A stretch of 22,870 nucleotides of DNA, taken from positions 1 to 22,870 of the forward strand of contig CAKRHL010000015.1 of the NCBI GenBank assembly GCA_934338765.1. Reading direction: 5' to 3'. Source of the stretch: an uncultured Lachnospiraceae bacterium (GTDB lineage: Bacteria; Bacillota; Clostridia; Lachnospirales; Lachnospiraceae). The notes beneath the pieces were generated by a model. The model saw only the letters and a program-made list of their open reading frames with translations. It was not told the origin of the DNA and did not search any database. A program made the translations under genes and the position numbers. Position 1 is the stretch's first letter. Each line of letters begins with the position of its first letter. Shown here in pieces: positions 1 to 7,265 of this stretch.

Positions 1-108
1 TCATGATCGTGGTCATGGTGATGGCCACAGCCGCACTCCCCGTCATGATGCTGCTCATGATCGTGGTCATGGTGATGACCACAACAACATTCGCCGTCGT
101 GATGATGT
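1..108. repeat. 54-bp tandem repeat, two copies, encoding the His-rich tail
   Basis: Bases 1-54 and 55-108 are two copies of one 54-bp unit. The first 23 bases are identical and the rest is diverged. On the minus strand each unit encodes 18 residues of His/Asp/Cys-rich sequence at the C-terminus of the GTPase. The array touches the window edge, so the copy number may be higher. An in-frame 54-bp unit lets the metal-binding tail grow or shrink without breaking the frame. Confidence 0.85.
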
Positions 109-731
109 TCATGCTCCTCCAGAAGCTCTTTCTCCAGAGAATTTACTTTTTCCATGGCCTCGAGAATGTTCTTTCCATTGATATCGTCCCATGGCGTCGT
201 GATAATGGAAGCTTCGTCATTCTTCTCACGGATCATCTTAACACAGGTATCCAGCTTGTCATCGGAAACCTTCTGGGTACGGCTGAGGATAACGGTTCCT
301 GCATACTCGATCTGATTGTTGTAAAACTCTCCGTAGTTTTTCATATACATCTTGCACTTTTGCGCATCTACAACAACAGCTGTACTGTTGATCATAACGT
401 CGTCTCCAATATTCTGAACGGCTTTGATGACGTCGGACAGCTTGCCGACTCCGGACGGCTCGATGATAACGCGGTCCGGAGAATACTTCTCCAGCACCTC
501 CTTTAATGCGGCACCAAAGTCTCCTACCAGAGAGCAGCAGATACATCCGGAGTTCATCTCAGTGATCTGGATACCGGCTTCCTTCAGGAAACCGCCATCA
601 ATACCAATCTCTCCAAATTCATTTTCTATGAGTACAAGCTTCTCTCCCGGAAAAGCTTCTGCGATCAGCTTTTTGATCAGTGTCGTCTTACCTGCTCCTA
701 AAAATCCCGAAATAATGTCTATCTTTGCCAT
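1..731 (-). CDS. G3E/CobW-family (COG0523) GTPase with His-rich tail, partial
   Basis: The gene starts at 731 and runs off the left edge, so the C-terminus is missing after about 243 residues. The Walker A loop GFLGAGKT is at residues 9-16, and the CxCC metal-binding signature of COG0523 GTPases (CICC) is at 63-66, followed by a G3-like IEPSG at 90-94. These proteins use GTP hydrolysis to deliver metals (zinc, cobalt or nickel) to client proteins in the cytoplasm. Two things are odd. The usual N/S/T-K-x-D guanine-specificity motif appears as SRTQ at 150-153. From residue 206 the tail is two 18-residue repeats rich in His, Asp and Cys (HHHDGEC followed by CGHHHDHDHE-type units), a likely metal reservoir. 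The ribosome binding site AAGGAAGG lies just upstream. Which metal it handles cannot be read from the sequence; zinc is a guess from the family. Confidence 0.9.
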   Translation of the reverse strand, partial: MAKIDIISGFLGAGKTTLIKKLIAEAFPGEKLVLIENEFGEIGIDGGFLKEAGIQITEMNSGCICCSLVGDFGAALKEVLEKYSPDRVIIEPSGVGKLSDVIKAVQNIGDDVMINSTAVVVDAQKCKMYMKNYGEFYNNQIEYAGTVILSRTQKVSDDKLDTCVKMIREKNDEASIITTPWDDINGKNILEAMEKVNSLEKELLEEHEHHHDGECCCGHHHDHDHEQHHDGECGCGHHHDHDH

Positions 732-758
732 GATATTCCTTCCTTTCTATAATCATTG

Positions 759-787
759 TCTATAATATATTATACATTTGTTGTCAA
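759..787 (-). promoter_or_regulatory. Sigma-A-type promoter for the G3E GTPase with overlapping palindrome
   Basis: On the minus strand a perfect -35 box TTGACA (782-787) is followed after 17 bp by TATAGA (759-764). The 14-bp perfect palindrome TATAATATATTATA covers 761-774, overlapping the -10 and the spacer, where a repressor could block RNA polymerase. The alternative -10 TATAAT inside the palindrome would give far too short a spacer. The promoter call is fairly sure; the operator role is inferred. Confidence 0.6.
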
Positions 788-824
788 CACCCTATATCAC
801 AGATCACCGGTACGACATCCGATG

Positions 825-841
825 GGACAGACGCTCTGTCC
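825..841 (-). other. Hairpin just after the methyltransferase stop codon
   Basis: GGACAGA (825-831) and TCTGTCC (835-841) form a perfect 7-bp stem with a 3-base loop, two bases past the minus-strand stop codon. No U-tract follows on either strand, so it is not a standard intrinsic terminator. It could protect the 3' end or act as a weak terminator. Confidence 0.4.
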
Positions 842-843
842 TG

Positions 844-1569
844 CTAACTGTGGGACGCGCTATGCGCCGCATACATGGCAATGCTTGCCGCGATCGGCAG
901 ATTGAGGCTGTCGATCCTGTTGGAATGAGGGATGATAACAGATGTGCCGATATCGAGAAACTCTCTCGGTAATCCGGTTGCCTCGTTTCCAAAAATGAGA
1001 GAATATGTCCCCGACGGATGAATCTCCGGCAGCCGGATCTGCGCCTGCAGCATGAAAGGATACAACTCTCTCTCCCCAAACTGCTGCCGGTACTCGTCAA
1101 AGGTATCAAAATATTGAAACTCTGTGGAAAAGATCGCTCCCATGGAGGCCCGCACAACCTTTGGATCAAAAGCATCCACCGCCGGACGCACGATTGCCAT
1201 CTGATTGAGTTCAAAACCAAGCGCGCTCCTCATGATGGTTCCCATATTGCCTGCATTGGACGGATTGACAAGTACAATATGGGATGCGTCCTTTTGCAGA
1301 CTGCCCGGAAACTTGCGAAACTCTCCGATCACATAACAATTCTCCTTTTGAGACAGTACATGAAATATTTTGTCCGTCTGCCGGATCGGTATACCTGCCT
1401 CACGACAGATCTTTCGCAGCCTATCGTACGTGTCTCCCTCTTTCATTGCAGAATGTACATATACTTTGTTGACATATTCTGTCTTATAACGAAGAAGCTC
1501 GAACGTCAGCGTGATCCCCAGGGAATACGAAACGGGATCATCCTTGCGATATCGTTTAAATCCTGCCAT
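844..1569 (-). CDS. SpoU/TrmH-family RNA 2'-O-methyltransferase
   Basis: This 241-residue protein should transfer a methyl group from S-adenosylmethionine to a ribose 2'-OH in tRNA or rRNA. The three SpoU (SPOUT knot) motifs are intact: NPSNAGNMGTIMRSA around 102-116 with the catalytic-type Arg at 114, FGNEATGLP at 193-201, and IPHSNRIDSLNLPIAASIA at 213-231. The N-terminal ~95 residues form a poorly conserved substrate-binding region. AGAGGAT precedes the ATG. It stands alone, with 141 bp to cheX upstream and 112 bp to the GTPase downstream. The substrate base cannot be deduced; a 23S rRNA Gm-type enzyme is possible, but tRNA is not excluded. Confidence 0.9.
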   Translation of the reverse strand: MAGFKRYRKDDPVSYSLGITLTFELLRYKTEYVNKVYVHSAMKEGDTYDRLRKICREAGIPIRQTDKIFHVLSQKENCYVIGEFRKFPGSLQKDASHIVLVNPSNAGNMGTIMRSALGFELNQMAIVRPAVDAFDPKVVRASMGAIFSTEFQYFDTFDEYRQQFGERELYPFMLQAQIRLPEIHPSGTYSLIFGNEATGLPREFLDIGTSVIIPHSNRIDSLNLPIAASIAMYAAHSASHS

Positions 1570-1610
1570 ATCTATCCTCTTTTCTGCGTAATCTTTATTG
1601 GTATTAATTT

Positions 1611-1644
1611 AGACAGCCGGCAGGCTCTGTGCTGCCGACTGTCT
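1611..1644. other. Hairpin between cheX and the methyltransferase gene
   Basis: AGACAG-C-CGGCAG (1611-1623) pairs with CTGCCG-A-CTGTCT (1632-1644), giving two 6-bp stems separated by one mismatch and an 8-base loop. A short T-run (TTTTA) follows only on the plus strand. On the minus strand, where both flanking genes lie, the downstream sequence is CTAAATTAAT, a poor U-tract. It could be an inefficient terminator for cheX or a leader structure for the methyltransferase gene. Confidence 0.45.
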
Positions 1645-1673
1645 TTTATATAAGTGGTCTATTATGGATGACG

Positions 1674-1694
1674 GATCAGACCCTGTGTCTGATC
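1674..1694. other. Second hairpin downstream of cheX
   Basis: GATCAGAC (1674-1681) and GTCTGATC (1687-1694) form a perfect 8-bp stem with a CCTGT loop, 16 bp past the cheX stop codon. No U-tract follows in the cheX direction. Together with the 1611-1644 hairpin it fills much of the 141-bp gap. It may be a 3'-end stabiliser of the cheX transcript. Confidence 0.45.
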
Positions 1695-1710
1695 TGTAAG
1701 CGAAACAAAA

Positions 1711-2166
1711 TCACTCCGCTATGTAAATATCTACTGATATGGAACCCGCATCGGAACGAAACGGAATACTCAGCATTTCATTGCCCTGCCCCTGATACTC
1801 ACTGCCATCGTAATATCCCGGCGGTGTAATATCGATCAGAATGTTGTTGCTTGCAAACACTGTAGCCGCATTGCCGGCGATCATATTGCCCAGCTCCGAG
1901 ATCGCACTCTGACCGATCTCGTCTATGGTATTGACCGGCATCATCATCATTTTGGATATGATCTCTAATGCCGTAGGATGCTCCATATTCAGGATTACCT
2001 TGCCACTCAGTCCTCCCACGATCCCCAACTCAATGATCGAGGCATCATCGGAATATTCTTCTGCTTTTAAACCCGGCTTGCCAATCTTGAGGTCCATCCT
2101 GCAGACATCCTTGACTACCTTGCATACTGATAAAATAAATGGATTAACATGCTCTGCCTTCACCAT
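1711..2166 (-). CDS. cheX: CheX-like CheY-P phosphatase
   Basis: This 151-residue protein resembles CheX, the dimeric phosphatase that removes phosphate from CheY-P and so resets chemotaxis signalling in the cytoplasm. The N-terminus VKAEHVNPFI is typical of the family. The catalytic segment SELGNMIAGNA (90-100) carries the expected Glu91 and Asn94 of the CheC/CheX/FliY E-x2-N motif. The frame extends 8 codons upstream to a TTG at 2190, but AGAGAGGA lies 7 nt before the ATG at 2166, so the shorter start is preferred. No other chemotaxis or flagellar gene is in the window; stand-alone CheX-like proteins in Clostridia may act on other response regulators. Confidence 0.88.
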   Translation of the reverse strand: MVKAEHVNPFILSVCKVVKDVCRMDLKIGKPGLKAEEYSDDASIIELGIVGGLSGKVILNMEHPTALEIISKMMMMPVNTIDEIGQSAISELGNMIAGNAATVFASNNILIDITPPGYYDGSEYQGQGNEMLSIPFRSDAGSISVDIYIAE

Positions 2167-2214
2167 TTCGAAATCCTCTCTTTCGTCCAAACACTGCCAT
2201 TTGTCCTATCTTTT

Positions 2215-2243
2215 AGTATAACAAATCCTTTCGTCTCTGTAAA
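2215..2243 (-). promoter_or_regulatory. Promoter of cheX
   Basis: On the minus strand TTTACA (2238-2243) is separated by 17 bp from TATACT (2215-2220), with a TG one base before the -10 (extended -10). It ends about 50 bp before the cheX ATG. It lies in the 86-bp gap after the lipoprotein gene, where no terminator is visible, so cheX may be read both from here and by read-through. Confidence 0.7.
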
Positions 2244-2252
2244 CAGCCTTTC

Positions 2253-3002
2253 CTACAATGTAAAGTCGTTCCAGAAACTCTGGTTGATATCCACTTTCTT
2301 GTCCCGAAGCCACTGATTGTACTTCTTGACAAACATATCCGACTGGCGCTGCTGAATGATCTGCTCCTTCTGCTGATCGATCATATCCTGCGTGACCGAA
2401 GTATCCTCCTCTGTCTGCAGAGCAGAACCGGATGCCGTCTTGGCCGTCTGTCTGAGTATCTCCTGACGCGCCTCATCATCCGTCACATTAGTATCTGCAT
2501 CATCTGTTGCCACGTAAAACATCTTTTCCGCGAGAAGATTCTCCTGATAGATCTCACTGATCTTCTGTACGGAGAGACTATATTCCTTTTTGTCGGCTGC
2601 CTTGGCGTTCTGTACCAGACTTTCCGCCTGACGAAGTGCCTCGTCCTGCTCATCCGCTGACAGACTAATGTCCTGCTGCTGTGCCACACCGGAAATCACC
2701 TTCAGTTGTGTGATCATGTTGACGATCTCCTGCTTGGCCTGATCACCGATGGTTTCATTGTCATCCAGCTTGTAGCTCCACAGCTCTTTGCCAAAGCTCT
2801 CTTCATACTGGCATTTCAAAAAATAGCAGTATGCCATCACTTCGCTGTAGCGGACCTGATCATCCCCCACCATCATCACAACCGTTCCGGAGGATACTGT
2901 GCCCTTCTCCTCCTTCGACTTCTTTTTGCCGCCACAGCCGGTAAAGGTAAGTACCACCGCCATGGCAATGCACAATCCTGACATCCATTTCTTTCTCTGC
3001 AT
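2253..3002 (-). CDS. SurA/PrsA-like lipoprotein without a PPIase domain
   Basis: A 249-residue lipoprotein: a basic N-terminus, a hydrophobic stretch at 8-21, then FTGC with the lipidated Cys at 23, and a Lys/Glu linker. The remainder is mostly helical and charged, and resembles the SurA/trigger-factor-like N-terminal chaperone domain (around 40-175) of PrsA-type foldases. A typical PrsA has a parvulin peptidyl-prolyl isomerase domain in its second half. Here the C-terminal ~75 residues are Gln-rich helix with no parvulin signature, so isomerase activity is unlikely. It starts 12 bp after mfd, the place where Firmicutes often carry a PrsA-like gene. Probable role: extracytoplasmic chaperone on the outer face of the membrane. 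Homology is weak and partly inferred from position. Confidence 0.7.
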   Translation of the reverse strand: MQRKKWMSGLCIAMAVVLTFTGCGGKKKSKEEKGTVSSGTVVMMVGDDQVRYSEVMAYCYFLKCQYEESFGKELWSYKLDDNETIGDQAKQEIVNMITQLKVISGVAQQQDISLSADEQDEALRQAESLVQNAKAADKKEYSLSVQKISEIYQENLLAEKMFYVATDDADTNVTDDEARQEILRQTAKTASGSALQTEEDTSVTQDMIDQQKEQIIQQRQSDMFVKKYNQWLRDKKVDINQSFWNDFTL

Positions 3003-3014
3003 ACGAAACCTCTT

Positions 3015-6000
3015 TTACTTGTTATTTGTTATTTCATCCTGTTGATCGGAAACTTTCGTTTCCGTGCTGCCTCCCCGAAGCTGCCCCAGAGCCTGCACAA
3101 CGCGTTCTGCTGCCTCAAATATCCTTTCTGTCTGCCGGCGCTTTTCCTTTGCCGCCGTTCTGCCGGTCACTGCCACCCTGCTGTCCCCGGTTTCCAGTGC
3201 TTTACGTACATAAAGAAAATACGCATCTTCCCCCTTGGAAACATAACGGAGATCGCCGCCAAATGCTTCGATCATATCCGGTATCCCTGTCACATCCATT
3301 GACAGATCCGGCTGCATATAAAAACGGATACCGTCTGATTTCTGTGTAAGCTGCATAATCCCATTACGATGCGCCTGCGCCTTAAGCACCGCGATACGCA
3401 GGAGATTTTGCGCTGCATGGGGAATGTCGCCAAAGCGGTCCAGAAGCTCATCCTCCATATCCGAACGCTCCTCTTCATTATTTAAAGCTGCGATCCGTTT
3501 GTACATATCAAGCTTCTGATATTCACTCTTAATATACGATGACGGAATAAATGCGTCAACCTGAAGATCAATGGTTGTTTCCATTTCTTCTCTCTCAGGC
3601 TGCTCCCCTTTCATGGTGCGGACCGCCTCGCTGAGCATTTTGCAGTAGAGTTCATATCCCACAGCCTCCATATGGCCGGACTGCGCCGCTCCCAAAAGAT
3701 TACCTGCCCCCCGGATCTCCAGATCCCGCATGGCAACCTTAATGCCCGATCCCAGATCTGTGTACTCACGAATGGCGGCAAGACGCTTCTCTGCCACCTC
3801 TCGGAGCATCTTATCCCGCTTATACATCAAAAAGGCATAGGCCGTCCGATTGGAACGTCCCACCCGCCCTCTCAGCTGGTAAAGCTGGGACAGACCCATC
3901 TGATCCGCATTATCTATAATAATAGTATTTACATTGGATATGTCAAGTCCTGTCTCTATGATCGTGGTGGCGATCAGCACATCGATCTCTCCCTGGATAA
4001 AGCTCATCATGATGCGTTCCAGCTCTCTTTCACTCATCTGACCGTGAGCGAAGGCAACATCGGCATCCGGCACCAGACGTGATACCTCCGCAGCCACCTC
4101 ATCAATGTTTTTGACCCGGTTATACACATAATATACCTGACCGCCCCGCACCAGCTCCCGGTTGATGGCCTCCCGGATGATCTCCCCGCTGTGCTCCATA
4201 ACAAATGTCTGGATCGGCAGACGGTCTACCGGCGGTTCCTCCAGCACGCTCATATCACGAATCCCCACCAGACTCATATGAAGTGTCCGGGGAATCGGCG
4301 TTGCCGAAAGTGTCAATACATCTACATCACCTTTCATCTGCTTGATCTTCTCCTTATGAGTCACGCCGAAACGCTGCTCCTCATCTACGATCAGCAGTCC
4401 CAGATCCTTAAATGCCACATCCTTGGATAAAAGTCTGTGAGTGCCAATAACAATGTCCACCTCGCCCGTTTTCAGCTTTTCAATAGTCTTTTTCTGCTGC
4501 GCTGCCGTGCGGAACCGGGACATCATCTCCACATTGATAGGATAATCTCCCAGCCTTTCCCTGATGGTATTGTAATGCTGCTGCGCCAGTATCGTCGTGG
4601 GCACAAGAAATGCCACCTGCTTATTGTCGTTGACTGCTTTGAAGGCAGCCCGGATCGCAACCTCTGTTTTACCATAGCCCACATCACCGCAGATCAGGCG
4701 GTCCATTACTTTGTCACTCTCCATGTCGCGCTTTGTAGCCGCAATGGCATCCAGCTGATCTGCCGTCTCTTCATACGGAAACATTTCCTCAAACTCTGTC
4801 TGCCAGACGGTATCCGGGCTAAACTGATATCCCGGCTGTTCCTGACGTTTCGCATACAGCTCCACCAGCTCCTTTGCAATCTCTTTGACTGCGCCGCGTA
4901 CTCTGGTCTTGGTCTTTTTCCATTCCATGGTATTGAGCTTGTTGAGCTTCGGCTTTTTGGCTGCGTCCTGACTGGCATACTTCTGCAGTACATCCAGCGC
5001 AGATACCGGTACATACAGATTTCCGCCATCTCCATACTCTATCTTGACAAAGTCTTTGACGGCATTGTCCACCTTTATCTTCTCTATGCCACGGTAAATG
5101 CCAAGACCGTGGTTTTCATGGATCACAAAATCGCCTACATTGAGCTCGTTGAAGCTCTGGATCACCTGGCCATTATGCTGCTTCTGCCGTTTTCTGCCCG
5201 TTTTGGATCTGGTACCAAAAATGTCACTCTCCGTCACAACCACAAACCGCAGCTGTGTATAGGAAAATCCCTTGGACAGACGGCCATAGCTTACCATGAC
5301 CTCCCCCGGCTGCAACGCTTTGTCCGGAGTCTCTCTGTAAAATGCCGGCACATCATATTCCTGAAAGTCCCCTGCCAGACGCTTTGCCCGGGTTCTTGAA
5401 GCACAAAGCATCAGTATCCGGTATCCCTGCTGCCTCCATTTCTTCATGTCCTCTGCAAGAAGTTCAAAATGCTTGTTGTATGAGGCAATGGTCTGACACT
5501 GGAGATGAAGCCTTTCCTTTACCTCCAGACCGGCCGGCAGTCCATCCAGCATGGACAGATAAACCGTCTTTTTCTGCTGCAGCATGGCACTAACGCTCTG
5601 CGCACCATACAGCACTTCCATCTGACCCGGTAGCAAAAGACCTTTCTCCAGCCTGCTTTCCATACTTTCCCGAAACTCTGTCTCTACCGCCTGTGCTGCC
5701 TCCAGACACCGGACCGGCTCGTCTACCACAAACATGGTTTCCTCCGGATCAAAAAAGTCGAAAAAGGATCCGGCGGTCTCATCAAAATAAGTGAGAAAGC
5801 TTTCCAGACCGGCTCCGCTCCTGGAATACTCCACACGCTCCTTCCACTCACGCATGGTATCCGCCAGACGGTTAAACGCTTCAAAATTCCCGGCTTTTTT
5901 AAACTTTGCCTGAAGCTTTTCCTGCTCCTTTTTGATCTTACCAAAACCCGCACGCAGCTGCGGCGTATTTAAAATGATCTCCATGGCAGGAAACAGAGTT

Positions 6001-6653
6001 ATCTCATGGATGCGCTCAATGGAACGCTGGCTCTCCACATCGAAGGAACGTATGGTATCGATCTCGTCTCCCCACAGCTCGATCCGGTACGGACATTCCT
6101 CTGTGGGAGAATAAATATCCAGAATACCTCCCCGGATAGAATACTGGCCCGGCTGTTCCACCTGACTCTGTCTCTCATATCCCATATCTGTCAGATCCTG
6201 ACTCAGCTCCTCCAGATCAACCTGCATCTCCTCCTGAAGCCTGCGACAGGATTTCTTATAGACAGATAAGGACTGCACATATTCCATCCCCGCCGTCATG
6301 GTGGTGATCACTGTGCCGCCCTCCTGGTCTAATAATGATTTGATTGTCTTTAATCTCTCTGTCTCTACTGCATTGCCATGAACATCTGCATTATAGAAGA
6401 TCACGTCCTTCGCCGGATAAAATACGGCATTTTTGTCATACATCCGGTAATCCGACAGAAGCTCTCTCGCCTTCATCTCATTGGCGGTAACGATCACCGT
6501 CCACTTTTTTTTCTGTGAAAGTCCGCTTACAAGATGTGTCTTCTGTCCATCAATGCAGCCCGATATCTGAATCGGCATTCTGCCCCGCTCAATACATTCT
6601 CCGGCACTCGCATAGGCATTCAGCTCCTCCAGAGGCTTCCATAGCGTTTCCAT
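3015..6653 (-). CDS. mfd: Transcription-repair coupling factor Mfd
   Basis: Mfd is an ATP-driven DNA translocase that pushes stalled RNA polymerase off DNA lesions and recruits UvrA. In order: a UvrB-like N-terminal module (about 1-330), the RNA polymerase-interacting domain beginning LNVGDFVIHENHGLGIYRG near residue 500, the RecG-like translocase with Walker A GDVGYGKT (about 655) and DEEQ box (about 757), SATPIPRTLHMSLVGIRDMS (motif III), then the C-terminal domain. At 1212 residues it is slightly longer than the usual 1150-1180 because of a charged tail. The frame opens at 6671, but AAAGGA lies about 8 nt before the ATG at 6653, which is the preferred start. It lies 34 bp after pth, the common Firmicute order. 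Confidence 0.97.
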   Translation of the reverse strand: METLWKPLEELNAYASAGECIERGRMPIQISGCIDGQKTHLVSGLSQKKKWTVIVTANEMKARELLSDYRMYDKNAVFYPAKDVIFYNADVHGNAVETERLKTIKSLLDQEGGTVITTMTAGMEYVQSLSVYKKSCRRLQEEMQVDLEELSQDLTDMGYERQSQVEQPGQYSIRGGILDIYSPTEECPYRIELWGDEIDTIRSFDVESQRSIERIHEITLFPAMEIILNTPQLRAGFGKIKKEQEKLQAKFKKAGNFEAFNRLADTMREWKERVEYSRSGAGLESFLTYFDETAGSFFDFFDPEETMFVVDEPVRCLEAAQAVETEFRESMESRLEKGLLLPGQMEVLYGAQSVSAMLQQKKTVYLSMLDGLPAGLEVKERLHLQCQTIASYNKHFELLAEDMKKWRQQGYRILMLCASRTRAKRLAGDFQEYDVPAFYRETPDKALQPGEVMVSYGRLSKGFSYTQLRFVVVTESDIFGTRSKTGRKRQKQHNGQVIQSFNELNVGDFVIHENHGLGIYRGIEKIKVDNAVKDFVKIEYGDGGNLYVPVSALDVLQKYASQDAAKKPKLNKLNTMEWKKTKTRVRGAVKEIAKELVELYAKRQEQPGYQFSPDTVWQTEFEEMFPYEETADQLDAIAATKRDMESDKVMDRLICGDVGYGKTEVAIRAAFKAVNDNKQVAFLVPTTILAQQHYNTIRERLGDYPINVEMMSRFRTAAQQKKTIEKLKTGEVDIVIGTHRLLSKDVAFKDLGLLIVDEEQRFGVTHKEKIKQMKGDVDVLTLSATPIPRTLHMSLVGIRDMSVLEEPPVDRLPIQTFVMEHSGEIIREAINRELVRGGQVYYVYNRVKNIDEVAAEVSRLVPDADVAFAHGQMSERELERIMMSFIQGEIDVLIATTIIETGLDISNVNTIIIDNADQMGLSQLYQLRGRVGRSNRTAYAFLMYKRDKMLREVAEKRLAAIREYTDLGSGIKVAMRDLEIRGAGNLLGAAQSGHMEAVGYELYCKMLSEAVRTMKGEQPEREEMETTIDLQVDAFIPSSYIKSEYQKLDMYKRIAALNNEEERSDMEDELLDRFGDIPHAAQNLLRIAVLKAQAHRNGIMQLTQKSDGIRFYMQPDLSMDVTGIPDMIEAFGGDLRYVSKGEDAYFLYVRKALETGDSRVAVTGRTAAKEKRRQTERIFEAAERVVQALGQLRGGSTETKVSDQQDEITNNK

Positions 6654-6687
6654 GAATGGCTGTCCTTTCATTTTTATTTTATACTGT

Positions 6688-7254
6688 CTATTTGTTATTA
6701 TATTTATTCATTGCCGAAGTCACATCCTCTGTGATGATCTCACAACAGGCTTTGGTGGTTTTGTCCAGCGCCTCCCGGATGACCGGCTCCTCTTCTTTGG
6801 AAAATCTTCCAAGCACGTAGTCCGCCAGATCCCATCCCTTCGGCTTCTCTCCTACGCCTACACGTATCCGCGGAAATATCTGTGTGCCAAGATGGGCAAT
6901 GATATTTTTGATGCCATTGTGTCCGCCTGCACTGCCCTTTGGACGGATCCGAAGCTTGCCCGGTGCAAGATTGATATCGTCATAAATAACGATCAGCTCC
7001 TCCTCGGGATCGATCTTATAATAATCCACAAGCTCCCGGACACTCTCTCCGCTGAGATTCATATATGTCTGCGGCATGGCCAGAAGAACCTTCTGTCCCT
7101 CGATCACGCCCTTACCGCAGACCGCCTTATGCTTTTTGATATCCATGGAGATCCCATAGGTGTCTGCCAGCACGGTCAATGCCGAAAAACCGATATTGTG
7201 ACGTGTGCCGTCATATTTCTTCTCAGGATTTCCTAAACCTACTATTATATACAT
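6688..7254 (-). CDS. pth: Peptidyl-tRNA hydrolase
   Basis: Pth cleaves the ester bond of peptidyl-tRNAs dropped by ribosomes and recycles tRNA; it is normally essential. The 188-residue length is standard. Visible family motifs are VGLGNPEKKYDGTRHNIGF at 5-23 with Asn9 and the catalytic His19, PQTYMNLSG at 61-69 (Asn66), the YDD at 91-93, and GSAGGHNG with Asn113. AAAGGAC lies 6 nt before the ATG. It is 11 bp after the HD-GYP gene and 34 bp before mfd. Confidence 0.97.
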   Translation of the reverse strand: MYIIVGLGNPEKKYDGTRHNIGFSALTVLADTYGISMDIKKHKAVCGKGVIEGQKVLLAMPQTYMNLSGESVRELVDYYKIDPEEELIVIYDDINLAPGKLRIRPKGSAGGHNGIKNIIAHLGTQIFPRIRVGVGEKPKGWDLADYVLGRFSKEEEPVIREALDKTTKACCEIITEDVTSAMNKYNNK

Positions 7255-7265
7255 TGCTTTGTCCT

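Noticed and set aside
1..108. CRISPR-like or satellite interpretation of the 54-bp repeat
   Set aside because: The copies are adjacent without spacers and encode an in-frame His-rich tail; they are coding repeats.
761..774. PerR or Zur box assignment for the palindrome
   Set aside because: PerR boxes have a one-base centre (TTATAAT-N-ATTATAA) and Zur boxes contain CG steps; this palindrome has neither, so only an unnamed operator is suggested.
2167..2190. Longer cheX start at TTG 2190
   Set aside because: AGAGAGGA is 7 nt from the ATG at 2166, and the family N-terminus matches the shorter protein.
4437..5399. 320-codon plus-strand open frame opposite mfd
   Set aside because: It overlaps conserved Mfd translocase and RNA polymerase-binding domains, and its translation resembles no family; treated as a shadow.
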